Positions 42,691 to 51,685 of a stretch of 64,000 nucleotides of DNA are shown in pieces. A program made the position numbers and the translations under genes. The stretch covers positions 1-64,000 of the forward strand of contig NZ_JAJFES010000020.1 of the NCBI RefSeq assembly GCF_020708045.1. Direction: 5' to 3'. Below the pieces are notes generated by a model. The model was not told where the DNA came from and ran no database searches. It saw only the letters and a program-made list of their open reading frames with translations. Source of the DNA: Massilia sp. IC2-278 (GTDB lineage Bacteria > Pseudomonadota > Gammaproteobacteria > Burkholderiales > Burkholderiaceae_D). The first letter of the stretch is position 1; each line of letters begins with the position of its first letter.

Positions 42691-44547
42691 ATGAAGCCTT
42701 CCCTGATCAGTCTGTTCGTCGCCCTGAGCCTGTCCCATGCCGCCGCTTTTGCGGCCACTCCCGCGCCCGCCATCGACCACATGGAACCGCCCTTCTGGTG
42801 GACCGGCATGCAGCACAAGGGGCTGCAGCTGATGGTGCATGGCAAGGACATCGGCGGCATGCTGCCCACCATCGACTACCCGGGCGTGCGCCTGGTCTCG
42901 GCCACGCGTGTCGCCAACGGCAACTACCTGTTCCTCGACCTGGACATCGGCGCCGACGCCAGGCCCGGCCAGTTCGAGATCGTCTTCACGGGTGCTGGCC
43001 GCAGCGAGCGCCATCCCTACCGCCTGCTGGCGCGCGAGCCCGGCTCCGCCCAGCGCCAGGGCTTCACGACGAGCGACGCGATCTACCAGATCATGCCGGA
43101 CCGCTTTGCCAACGGCCTGCCCGGCAACGACAGCGTCGCCGGACTGCTGGAAAAGGCCGACCGCAAGAACGGCGGCGGCCGCCATGGCGGCGACATCCAG
43201 GGCGCCATCGACCGCCTCGACTACATCGCCAACCTGGGCTTCACCCAGCTGTGGCCGACGCCGCTGGTCGAGAACAATGCGCCGGCCTACTCCTACCACG
43301 GCTACGGCGCCACCGACCTGTACAAGGTCGATGCCCGCTACGGCAGCAACGAAGACTTCGTGCGCCTGTCGGATGAAGCGAAGAAGCGCGGCATCGGCCT
43401 GATCCAGGACGTGGTGCTGTCCCACATCGGCATCAACCACTGGTGGATGAAGGACGTGCCGACGCCGGACTGGATCAACTTCGGCGGCAAGTTCGTGCCG
43501 ACCCGCCACCACCACGTGGCCGTGCAGGACCCGTACGCCTCGAAGGCCGACAGCCAGAACTTCACTGCCGGCTGGTTCGTCGACACCATGCCCGACCTGA
43601 ACCAGACCAATCCGCTGGTGGCGAATTACCTCATCCAGAACAACATCTGGTGGATCGAGTACGCCAAATTGTCCGGCCTGCGCATCGACACCTACGGTTA
43701 CTCCGACGGCGCCTTCCTGACCGAATACACGCGCCGCCTGATGGCCGAGTACCCGAACCTGAACATGGTTGGCGAAGAATGGAACAACCGCCCGCCGGTG
43801 GTGGCGCGCTGGCAGCGCGGCAAGGTGAACCACGACGGCTACGTCAGCTACCTGCCCAGCCTGATGGACTTCCCGCTGATGCAGGCGATGCGCAATGGCC
43901 TGCAAAAGGAAGGCGGCAGCCTGAACGACGTCTACGAGACGCTCTCGCTCGACTACCTGTACCCTGAGCCGCAGAACCTGGTCCTGTTCGGCAGCAACCA
44001 CGACATCGCGCGCATGTACAGCGCGGTCGGCGAAGACTTCGGCCGCTGGCGCATGAACATGGTGTTCCTGATGACCATGCCGCGCATCCCGCAGTTCTAC
44101 AGCGGCGACGAGATCCTGATGACCAGCACCGTCAAGCGGCGCGACGACGCCAGCTACCGTGTCGACTTCCCCGGCGGCTGGGCCGGCGACAAGGTGAACG
44201 CGTTTACCGGCGCCGGCTTGACGAACCAGCAGCGCGCCGCCCAGGACCTGGTGCGCCAGCTCGCCACCTGGCGCAAGAACGAGCCCGTCATCCACAGCGG
44301 GCGCACCATGCAGTTCGGCCCCGAGGATAATACCTGGGTCTACTTCCGCTACAACGACAGCAAGCGCATCATGGTCGCCATGAACAACGGCGACAAGGCG
44401 GCAACGTTGGACACGGCGCGCTTCCAGGAGATGCTCAAGGGCGCCGCCGGCGGCAAGGACATCCTTACCGGCCGCCAGGTCGAACTGGCGACGCAGCTGA
44501 AGCTGGCGCCGAAGTCGGTGGTCGTCGTCGAACTGCCGGGGGCATGA
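42691..44547 (+). CDS. Secreted GH13 amylase, neopullulanase/cyclomaltodextrinase type
   Basis: A 618-residue enzyme with a signal peptide (cleavage near AFAA). The N-terminal domain (about 25-120, DHMEPPFWWTGMQHKGLQLMVHG) is that of cyclomaltodextrinases and SusA-like neopullulanases. The barrel follows with YQIMPDRFANGLPGND near 130, DVVLSHIG near 240, nucleophile Asp near 332 in GLRIDTYGYSD, acid/base Glu near 361 in MVGEEWN and Asp near 438 in FGSNHDIARM. Region I has DVVLSH where DVVxNH is common, as in other neopullulanases. It would act in the periplasm on maltodextrins and possibly branched or cyclic forms. It is the first gene of a three-gene operon; the stop overlaps the next start by four bases (ATGA). 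Confidence 0.92.
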   Translation: MKPSLISLFVALSLSHAAAFAATPAPAIDHMEPPFWWTGMQHKGLQLMVHGKDIGGMLPTIDYPGVRLVSATRVANGNYLFLDLDIGADARPGQFEIVFTGAGRSERHPYRLLAREPGSAQRQGFTTSDAIYQIMPDRFANGLPGNDSVAGLLEKADRKNGGGRHGGDIQGAIDRLDYIANLGFTQLWPTPLVENNAPAYSYHGYGATDLYKVDARYGSNEDFVRLSDEAKKRGIGLIQDVVLSHIGINHWWMKDVPTPDWINFGGKFVPTRHHHVAVQDPYASKADSQNFTAGWFVDTMPDLNQTNPLVANYLIQNNIWWIEYAKLSGLRIDTYGYSDGAFLTEYTRRLMAEYPNLNMVGEEWNNRPPVVARWQRGKVNHDGYVSYLPSLMDFPLMQAMRNGLQKEGGSLNDVYETLSLDYLYPEPQNLVLFGSNHDIARMYSAVGEDFGRWRMNMVFLMTMPRIPQFYSGDEILMTSTVKRRDDASYRVDFPGGWAGDKVNAFTGAGLTNQQRAAQDLVRQLATWRKNEPVIHSGRTMQFGPEDNTWVYFRYNDSKRIMVAMNNGDKAATLDTARFQEMLKGAAGGKDILTGRQVELATQLKLAPKSVVVVELPGA

Positions 44548-46883
44548 TGCAGGCGTCCCTTTCGCGCTCGATCCTGGCCCTGACCCTGCCTCTAACCTTG
44601 GCTTGCGCCTTCGGCAGCGCCGGCGCCGTCGAGAAGCCGGGTGTCGACGCCTTTTTCGCCGACATGGCAATCGAAGCCGCGCCCGGGCAGCAGGCGCGTT
44701 TTGTGGCCGGCGACAACCTGGCCGGCTACTTCGAAGGTTTTACGCACAGCTACGACAAGGGCGAAGGCTATGTGTTCAAGAGCGGCACGGTCTTCCATAA
44801 CTACATGAGCTTCACGGGCGGCGTGCAGAACGACCGTACCCGCGCCGCCGAGGACGTGCTGCCCTGGGGCCACCGCGTGCGCTACGCGAACGGGGCCGTC
44901 GAGGAACTGGCGCTGCTGTCGAAAAAGCATGCGCTGGCCCTGCGCGTCACGAACGAAAAGGATGCCACGCTGGCGCTGCGTCCACTGCTGAAGACCGCCG
45001 GTGCGGTCACGCAGGCGGGCGGCATCGTCAGCGTGGCGCCGGGCGCGGGAGCGACCCAGTTCATGGCGCTCGCCGCCGACCGGCCGTTCACCCTGGGTAC
45101 GGACCTGACCCTGGCCACCCAGGCCCCGGCGCGCTCGTTCACCGTGATCGCCGCCTTTGGCGCCACGCCTGAGGAAGCCGCGACGCGGGCGCGCGCGCTG
45201 GCGCGGGGCGATGCGATCGGCGCCGAACGCCAGGCGATGTACGAGGCCCTGACCCGCAGCTACCTGGCAACAAGCGACAAGGCCTACGACAAGGCGCTGA
45301 ACTGGGCCAAGGCCTCGGCGCGCATGTTCGTAGTGAACGAATACGGCGCCGGCATCTGGGCCGGCCTGCCCTGGTTCCGCGAGAACTGGGGCCGCGACAC
45401 CTTCATCGCCCTGCCCGGCACCCTGCTGGTGTCGGGCGAATTCGCCGACGCCAAGGCGGTGCTGGCCAACTTCGCGCGCTACCAGAACCTGCGCGAACCC
45501 CGCGACAAGGACTACGGCCGCGTGCCGAACCGCGTGTCTCCCGGCGAGATCATCTACAACACGGTGGACGGCACGCCCTGGATGCTGCGCGAGGCGATGG
45601 AATACATCCGCTATACGGGCGACCGCGCCTTTGCGCTTGACATGTACAAGCTGGCGGTGCCGTATGTCGAGGGCGCCATCGCCAATTACACCGATGCCGA
45701 CGGCCTGCTGCGCCATGCGGCCTCCGACACCTGGATGGACGCGCGCATCGAGAACCCGACCCACCAGCCCTGGTCGGACCGCGGCCCGCATGCAGTCGAG
45801 ATCCAGGCCCTGTGGCACACGGCGCTGCAAAGCGGCGCCACCCTCGCGGCCTGGGCTGGCGACGAAGCGCGGGCGCGCGCATGGACGGCGCTGGCGGACA
45901 AGGTGCAGGCCAGCTTCCTGAAACGCTTCTGGGATGGCAAGACGATGGCCGACCGCCTGCGCGCCGACGGCAGCCGCGACACCAAACTGCGCCCGAACGC
46001 GCTGATGCTGTCCTCGATCCCCTTCGGCGGGTTCGTGCCCGACGCCGTGCAGGCGCAGGTGCTCAAGCGCAGCGTGCCGGCGCTGCTCTACCCCTACGGC
46101 ATCGCCTCGCTCTCGCAGGACGATCCATACTTCCACCCGCGCCACGAGAACCCGGCCTTCCACCACAAGGATGCGGCCTACCACAACGGCACCATCTGGG
46201 GCTGGAACGCCGGCTTCACGGTGACCGCCCTGAACCGTTTCGGCTACCAGGACCTGGGCTGGCAACTCACGCAAAACCTCGGGCAGCAAATCCTCGGCCT
46301 GGGCACACTCGGCAGCATGAGCGAGAACCTGGACGCCCTGCCGCGCGAGGATGGCAGCTTGTGGCCGACCGGCACCTTTGCCCAGTCGTGGAGCGTGGCC
46401 GAATACGCGCGCAACGCCTACCAGGATTACGTCGGCTTCCGCCCGGACCTGAGCGCCGACACCCTGGGCTTCGAGCCGGCCATCCCCACGCAGTGGAAGC
46501 GCTTCGGCGCAGCCCTGCCCTTCGGCGTGGATGAAGCGGTAGAGGTCGACTTCGAACGCGCGGACGGCGGCGAGCGCTGGACCTTCACGCTGCGCGGCAA
46601 GGCGGCGCGCACGCTGCGCATGGCCTACCTGAACCCCGACAAGAGCCGCTCGCAGGTCGCTTTTGCGCTCACGCCCGGCAAACCGGCGACACTGGCGATC
46701 GCCGGCAAGCGCGTGCTGCTGGACGGGCGCGCCCTGCCTGCGGAACCGGTACGCGCCTCGTACGCCGCCGCGATCGGGCCGCTGCATTTCGCGCAGCCCA
46801 GGGCTTACCGCCCGCAGGACTTCCCGATGCTGCAGGGGCGCGACGTCCTGCGCGGCATCGTCGAACGCAACGAATACCGCTGA
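44544..46883 (+). CDS. Secreted amylo-alpha-1,6-glucosidase (glycogen-debranching type, GH133-like)
   Basis: A 779-residue protein with a signal peptide (cleavage near GSAGA). The N-terminal half is a beta-rich domain of the debranching-enzyme type. The C-terminal half is an (alpha/alpha)6 barrel with IWAGLPWFRENWGRDTFIALPG near 270, TWMDAR near 395, and NPAFHHKDAAYHNGTIWGWN near 535, all typical of amylo-alpha-1,6-glucosidases. It would remove single glucose units at alpha-1,6 branch points. Signal-bearing members are unusual, since the classic enzyme is cytoplasmic; here it fits the surrounding set of secreted hydrolases. Start overlaps the previous stop by four bases, so translation is coupled. 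The next gene begins 11 bases after its stop. Confidence 0.88.
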   Translation: MMQASLSRSILALTLPLTLACAFGSAGAVEKPGVDAFFADMAIEAAPGQQARFVAGDNLAGYFEGFTHSYDKGEGYVFKSGTVFHNYMSFTGGVQNDRTRAAEDVLPWGHRVRYANGAVEELALLSKKHALALRVTNEKDATLALRPLLKTAGAVTQAGGIVSVAPGAGATQFMALAADRPFTLGTDLTLATQAPARSFTVIAAFGATPEEAATRARALARGDAIGAERQAMYEALTRSYLATSDKAYDKALNWAKASARMFVVNEYGAGIWAGLPWFRENWGRDTFIALPGTLLVSGEFADAKAVLANFARYQNLREPRDKDYGRVPNRVSPGEIIYNTVDGTPWMLREAMEYIRYTGDRAFALDMYKLAVPYVEGAIANYTDADGLLRHAASDTWMDARIENPTHQPWSDRGPHAVEIQALWHTALQSGATLAAWAGDEARARAWTALADKVQASFLKRFWDGKTMADRLRADGSRDTKLRPNALMLSSIPFGGFVPDAVQAQVLKRSVPALLYPYGIASLSQDDPYFHPRHENPAFHHKDAAYHNGTIWGWNAGFTVTALNRFGYQDLGWQLTQNLGQQILGLGTLGSMSENLDALPREDGSLWPTGTFAQSWSVAEYARNAYQDYVGFRPDLSADTLGFEPAIPTQWKRFGAALPFGVDEAVEVDFERADGGERWTFTLRGKAARTLRMAYLNPDKSRSQVAFALTPGKPATLAIAGKRVLLDGRALPAEPVRASYAAAIGPLHFAQPRAYRPQDFPMLQGRDVLRGIVERNEYR

Positions 46884-46894
46884 CAGGAACCCGC

Positions 46895-49828
46895 ATGTCC
46901 TCACACCGCTGGCTGCTGGGTGCAGCCCTCTTCGCCAACACCATCTCCGCCGTCGCTGCCGACCCCGGCCCGCTGCGCCAGGAGTTCTACGTGCGCGGCG
47001 GCTTCAACGCCTGGGGCGTCGACAATCCCTTGCAGCACCAGGGCGGCGGCATCTACCAGGCCGACATCCTGGTCAGCCATGGCAACCACGGCTTCAAGAT
47101 CGGCGACAAGGAGTGGAAGCAGGAATGGGTGCCGGATGCGGGCAAGAGCGTCGCCGTCAAGCCCGGCGCCACGCTGCCGCTCGAGACCCAGGCCGGCCCC
47201 GAGGCGACCCTGTTCGTGCGCAGCACCGGCACCTACCGCTTCACGCTCGACGCCCGCAATCCGCGGGCGCCGCAGCTGACCGTGACGCGCCTGGAAGACA
47301 AGGCAGCCGCAGCGGCGCCGGACCCGCATGCCGGCCGCACGCGCGTGTCGACGCTGGCCTGGCCGACCTGGGATGGCAAGCTTGAAGAGGCGCGCTTTTC
47401 GCTGGCCGATCCCGAGGCCCAGCTGCGCAGCTACACGCATTCCAGCACCATGCAGCTGCGCGACCCGGTGCCGCAGCACGCCACCTACTCTGAAACCGCC
47501 GACCGCCCCTACACCCGCAGCGGCAACCTCGCCTTCGACGCCCTGTTCGCGCTGGCGGGCAGCGAGATGGCCCAGGATGCCGTCAGCGCCATCAGGGATG
47601 GCAACTACAACGGCGGCGCGGCGATTCCCTGCGACTGCTTCGAGACCGGCGAGAAGTGGCATTACGTGTGGACGCGCGACCTGTCCTACGCGGCCGACCT
47701 GGGCCTGGCCCTGCTCGACCCGCAACGCGTGCGCAATTCGCTGGACTTCAAGCTGGCCGGCTGGCGTGCGGGCATCGCGCAGGCGCCGCAGGTGGCCGGC
47801 TCGGCGGACGGCCTGCAGATCGTGCAGGACACCGGCAGCGGCGGCAGCTGGCCGGTCAGCACCGACCGCATGACCTGGGCCTTCGCCGCCGAGGAAGTGC
47901 TGCGCACCCTGCCCCCGGCCGAACGCCAGGCTTTTGCGGCGAAGGCACTGAAGGCGCTGTCGAACACGATCGAGATCGACCGCGTCGCCGCCTTCGACCC
48001 GCAGGACGGGCTGTACACCGGCGAGCAAAGCTTCCTCGACTGGCGCGAGAACAGCTACGCCAGCTGGATCGTCGACGACCTGGCCTCGATGGCGAGCGCC
48101 AAGTCGGTGTCGACGAATGCCACGCACTACCAGGCGTTGCAGCTGGCGGCGCAGCTGGCGCGCGAACAGGGCGACGCGGCGCGCGCCGCGCGTTACGCGG
48201 GCTGGGCGGCCGAGCTGAAACAGGCCGTCAACGCCAAGCTGTGGCTGGCCGACGCCGGCATGTACAGCAGCCTCAGCGCCGCCCATTTCGACGGCGCCGC
48301 CATGCACAAGTTCGACTGGCTGGGGCAGTCGCTGGCGATCGTTACCGGCATTGCCGATGAAGCGCAGACGCGCAGCATCCTGGCGCGCTATCCGCACGGC
48401 CCGATGGGCCCGCCCGTGATCTGGCCCCAGCAGCAGGGCACGCCGGTCTACCACAACCGCGCGATGTGGCCCTTCGTGACCGGCTACGGCCTGAAGGCGG
48501 CGGTGCTGGGCAAGAATGCCAGCGTGGCCGATGCCGCCTACGAGTCATTGATGCGCGGCGCGGCCCTGAACATCTCGAACATGGAAAACCTGGAGTGGCT
48601 GTCCGGCCAGCCGCTGCTGCTCGACGAGCAGCATCCCGAGCTGATCGGGCCGGTGATCAATTCGCGCCGCCAGCTGTGGTCGGTCGGCGCCTACATCGGC
48701 ATGGTGGTCGAGAACGTGTTCGGCGTGTCCGCCAGCGACGACGGGATCAGGCTGGCGCCTTTCGTCACCGCGAAACTGCGCCGCGAAACCTTCAGGGACA
48801 GCGATCAGGCCACGCTGCACAACCTGCGCCTGCGCGGCCAGCGCATCGGCGTGCGTTTGCTGCTGCCGCCGGCAAGCGGCAGCAAGGGCTACTACCAGGT
48901 CGCGGCCGTCCTGCACAACGGCCAGCCGTCCTCCGCCACCATCCCGTGGGCGGCGCTGCGCGACGGCGACATGATCGAGATCCGCCTCGGTGCACTGGTG
49001 GGCGGCGACAGCACGATCCGGCGCGTGAACGCCGATCCTTACGTGGAATCCCCGGCCGTGTTCGCCCCGCGCGAACCGCGCATCGAGACGCTGGAACGCG
49101 GCCTTGACGGCCGCGCGCGGCTGCGGATCGGCGCCGGCGAAGGGAGCGATGGAGCCAGCACCGGCGCCGCCACGGTCTACAACGTCTACCGCGACGGCAA
49201 GCTGGTGGCGGCCCGCGTGCCGGCCGGCGCCTGGACCGACCGCGAGGCCGCGCTGCACGCCTGCTATGCGGTGGAGGCGCAGTTCACCGGCTCCGGCAAC
49301 CGCAGCCACCACAGCGTGCCGCGCTGCGTGGCGCCGGCCGTCGAGATCCCGGTCACCGACCCCCGCGTGCAGGCCAGCCTGAAGGTGACGCCCGCCGCCG
49401 GCCGCTACGCCGCGCCGCGCCTGGCCGACTGGGGCCAGCCGACGGACCGTTTCGAGGTGCGCGATATAGCAATCGGCGAACCCGGCGACTACCGCGTGCA
49501 AATCCGCTATCACAACGGCGCGAACCAGATCAACCTGGGCATCAGCAATGGCGTGAAGTGGCTGGCCGTGATCGACGCCCAGGGCCGGACCGTGGCGCAA
49601 GGCGTGGTCCAGCTGCCGCACGCGAAGTTCGACAAGCCGCACACGCCGACGGTGCTGTCGACGCCGCTGGCGGCCAGGCTGCAGCCCGGCGCCTACACCC
49701 TGCGCATGAGCGACTTCTACAACATGAGCTACCTCGACAGCAATGCCAGCTTCAGCGGCGCCGGCGGTAGCGGCGGCCCCTGGAACCGCGTCGACATCTT
49801 CGGCATCCGCCTGCAACGCGTGGAATAG
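46895..49828 (+). CDS. Secreted multidomain six-hairpin glycosidase
   Basis: A 977-residue protein with a signal peptide (cleavage near AVAA). Residues about 25-135 form a module like the starch-binding/pullulanase N-terminal domains (EFYVRGGFNAWGVDNPLQHQ). Residues about 160-680 form a six-hairpin (alpha/alpha)6 catalytic domain of the amylo-alpha-1,6-glucosidase/trehalase-like superfamily, with WHYVWTRDLSYAADLGLALL near 250 and MGPPVIWPQQQG near 507. After it come FN3-like segments (about 720-820) and a C-terminal carbohydrate-binding-like beta domain with a Trp and an aromatic-rich end. I cannot fix the family or the bond cut. Its place after a neopullulanase and a debranching enzyme suggests an alpha-glucan substrate. 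It ends the operon; a REP pair follows. Confidence 0.8.
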   Translation: MSSHRWLLGAALFANTISAVAADPGPLRQEFYVRGGFNAWGVDNPLQHQGGGIYQADILVSHGNHGFKIGDKEWKQEWVPDAGKSVAVKPGATLPLETQAGPEATLFVRSTGTYRFTLDARNPRAPQLTVTRLEDKAAAAAPDPHAGRTRVSTLAWPTWDGKLEEARFSLADPEAQLRSYTHSSTMQLRDPVPQHATYSETADRPYTRSGNLAFDALFALAGSEMAQDAVSAIRDGNYNGGAAIPCDCFETGEKWHYVWTRDLSYAADLGLALLDPQRVRNSLDFKLAGWRAGIAQAPQVAGSADGLQIVQDTGSGGSWPVSTDRMTWAFAAEEVLRTLPPAERQAFAAKALKALSNTIEIDRVAAFDPQDGLYTGEQSFLDWRENSYASWIVDDLASMASAKSVSTNATHYQALQLAAQLAREQGDAARAARYAGWAAELKQAVNAKLWLADAGMYSSLSAAHFDGAAMHKFDWLGQSLAIVTGIADEAQTRSILARYPHGPMGPPVIWPQQQGTPVYHNRAMWPFVTGYGLKAAVLGKNASVADAAYESLMRGAALNISNMENLEWLSGQPLLLDEQHPELIGPVINSRRQLWSVGAYIGMVVENVFGVSASDDGIRLAPFVTAKLRRETFRDSDQATLHNLRLRGQRIGVRLLLPPASGSKGYYQVAAVLHNGQPSSATIPWAALRDGDMIEIRLGALVGGDSTIRRVNADPYVESPAVFAPREPRIETLERGLDGRARLRIGAGEGSDGASTGAATVYNVYRDGKLVAARVPAGAWTDREAALHACYAVEAQFTGSGNRSHHSVPRCVAPAVEIPVTDPRVQASLKVTPAAGRYAAPRLADWGQPTDRFEVRDIAIGEPGDYRVQIRYHNGANQINLGISNGVKWLAVIDAQGRTVAQGVVQLPHAKFDKPHTPTVLSTPLAARLQPGAYTLRMSDFYNMSYLDSNASFSGAGGSGGPWNRVDIFGIRLQRVE

Positions 49829-49852
49829 CGCTCAAGCGGCGTCGCGCGATTC

Positions 49853-49997
49853 CGTAGGGTGGACTCCTGAGTCCACGCGGTCCACCCTACGCATGTCGAT
49901 ATATGGACCGTAAGCCCATAACGCGTACTGCAACGCTGTTCGCAAGCACTGCGGTGCACGAAGGCACGACCGCGTGGACTCAGGAGTCCACCCTACG
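49853..49997. repeat. REPIN-like inverted hairpin pair
   Basis: Hairpins at 49853-49879 and 49971-49997 (core GGACTC-CT-GAGTCC and its complement) face each other across 91 bases with CGTAGGG ends outward. A partial extra end CCACCCTACG follows the first at 49882. They lie between the convergent hydrolase operon and the lipid-kinase gene. Confidence 0.75.
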
Positions 49998-50020
49998 CCC
50001 CCCGCCTGTTGGATAAAAAA

Positions 50021-50989
50021 TCAGGCGGCGTCGCGCGAGTCGGCCTGGGCGTGCGGCGGCTTGAGCAGCGCCAGGCGCCCTTCCAGCACGCGGAATTCGA
50101 GAGGCATCTTCATGCGCGTGACCTCGCCGTCGGTGGCCACCTTCACGGTGCGCCGCGGCGACAGGCGCGCGTGCTTGACCGTCAGGCGCTTGAAGGAGAA
50201 GGCAATCACGTTCTCGGCCTCGCCCAGGCGGCCCAGGGCGCCGCGCAGCAGCAGGCCGAGCATGCCCAGCTTGCCGACGCGGCGCGGCGCGATGGCCGCC
50301 AGTTCGCCGTCTTCCAGCGCCGATTTCAAAGGTTCCATGCCGACCTGCTCCATCTGCAGGCGGTTGTTCCCGACAAACAGCGTGGGCGTGCGCAGCTTGC
50401 GCGTGTGGCCTTCGGTCTCGAGGGCGATGCGCAGCGCGCGGTGCCGGCCCAGCGCGGTCTTCAGCGCCGACAGGATGGCCACCACGCGGCTGCGCCCATA
50501 CTGCTGCTTGTCGTGCTCGCGCGCTTCGAGCAGGGTGGGATACAAACCGACGCTGGCGTTGACCAGGAAAATGCGGTCGTTCAGCATGCCCACCTGCACC
50601 GGCTGCACGGTGGAGGTAAGCAGCGAGCGCACCGCCTCAGCCAGGTCTTCGGGAATGCCGTGGGTGCGGCCAAAGTAATTGAAGGTCCCCTGCGGCAGCA
50701 CGCCGAACACGCAGCCCTGCAATACCGCCTGGTGCGCCACGGTGTTGATGGTGCCGTCGCCGCCGGCCGCCACCAGCACGCCGTCGTTGTCCTTGGCCTG
50801 CTGCGCCATGCGGCGCGCGGTGTCGGCCAGGTCGGCGGCGTCTTCCACGATCTCGAGATGGCAGGTGCGGCCGGCTTCGCCCAGCACGTCGCGGATGGTC
50901 GAGCAGCGCAGCTCGGTCTCGGAATGACCGGAGCCGGCGTTGAGCACCACGTAGAAGGCAGCGTTCTTGTCTGGCTCGAGGTTCGGCAT
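50021..50989 (-). CDS. Diacylglycerol/lipid kinase family protein
   Basis: A 322-residue cytoplasmic or membrane-associated kinase of the DAGK catalytic family. The nucleotide loop VLNAGSGHSE is near 14-23 and the signature GGDGTINTVAHQ near 75-86, followed by FGVLPQGTFNYFGR near 94-107. A second domain with VNASVGLYPTLLEAR near 145 and FVGNNRLQMEQ near 205 matches the YegS/DgkB fold. It would transfer phosphate from ATP to diacylglycerol or another lipid. No membrane helix is seen, unlike DgkA. The ATG at 50989 is used. Neighbours do not point to a specific lipid. Confidence 0.88.
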   Translation of the reverse strand: MPNLEPDKNAAFYVVLNAGSGHSETELRCSTIRDVLGEAGRTCHLEIVEDAADLADTARRMAQQAKDNDGVLVAAGGDGTINTVAHQAVLQGCVFGVLPQGTFNYFGRTHGIPEDLAEAVRSLLTSTVQPVQVGMLNDRIFLVNASVGLYPTLLEAREHDKQQYGRSRVVAILSALKTALGRHRALRIALETEGHTRKLRTPTLFVGNNRLQMEQVGMEPLKSALEDGELAAIAPRRVGKLGMLGLLLRGALGRLGEAENVIAFSFKRLTVKHARLSPRRTVKVATDGEVTRMKMPLEFRVLEGRLALLKPPHAQADSRDAA

Positions 50990-51096
50990 GGAATGAAACT
51001 TTCGATAAAAGGGTCAGGTCGACCTCTTCATCGTATCACCGCGCCATGGCTCGTCCGTGCTGCACCGCACAGAGTGCGAAGCGGTGTCGGGCGCGC

Positions 51097-51621
51097 TTAT
51101 TCGTCGGTGGTGGGCCAGTGGTCCGGGTCCTGCAACAACTGGTACATCACATACGCATCGACATAGCCCAAGCGCCGGTGGCGGAAGGCTTTCGGCAGCG
51201 TGCCGACGATCGAGAAGCCGAGCTTTTTCCAGAGCATGACGGCGGCCGTGTTGGTGCTGACCACGTAGTTGAACTGCATGGCCAGGTAGCCCTGGCGGCG
51301 CGCCTCGTCCAGGCTGTCCTGGCCCATCAGGCGGCCCACGCCCACGCCCTGCGCCGTCGGGCTGACCATGTAGGAAGCGTTCGCCACATGGTGGCCGCGC
51401 CCGAGCTGGTTCGGCACCACCCGGTACATGCCGAGCACGCGCGCGCCGAGCACGGCCACGCGCGTGGTCACGTTGGCGCCCAGCCAGTAGGCATGCGCGG
51501 CGTCGCGCGAGGTATCTGCCGCAAAGGGGTAGGTTTCCCCGGCGGCGACGTGGGCGCTGAAGATGTTCCACATCGCGTCGAAATCGGCGCTGGTGGCGGG
51601 GCGGATCTGGATATCTTTCAC
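51097..51621 (-). CDS. GNAT-family N-acetyltransferase
   Basis: A 174-residue single-domain acetyltransferase. It begins DIQIRPATSADFDAMWNIF; motif A is SPTAQGVGVGRLMGQDSL near 90-107, and WKKLGFSIVGTLPKAFRH near 137-154 is typical of the L-amino-acid/phosphinothricin-type acyltransferases. The substrate cannot be fixed. The start is GTG at 51621; no strong ribosome-binding site is seen, so the start is uncertain. It lies 107 bases after the lipid kinase start in the same direction, and after the cytosine-deaminase-like gene. Confidence 0.83.
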   Translation of the reverse strand: MKDIQIRPATSADFDAMWNIFSAHVAAGETYPFAADTSRDAAHAYWLGANVTTRVAVLGARVLGMYRVVPNQLGRGHHVANASYMVSPTAQGVGVGRLMGQDSLDEARRQGYLAMQFNYVVSTNTAAVMLWKKLGFSIVGTLPKAFRHRRLGYVDAYVMYQLLQDPDHWPTTDE

Positions 51622-51685
51622 GGCTCGGCTGGAAACTTATCAAAAACTACATGGGCTGGGGATTCTAGCACCGGCTCCCGCCGAT

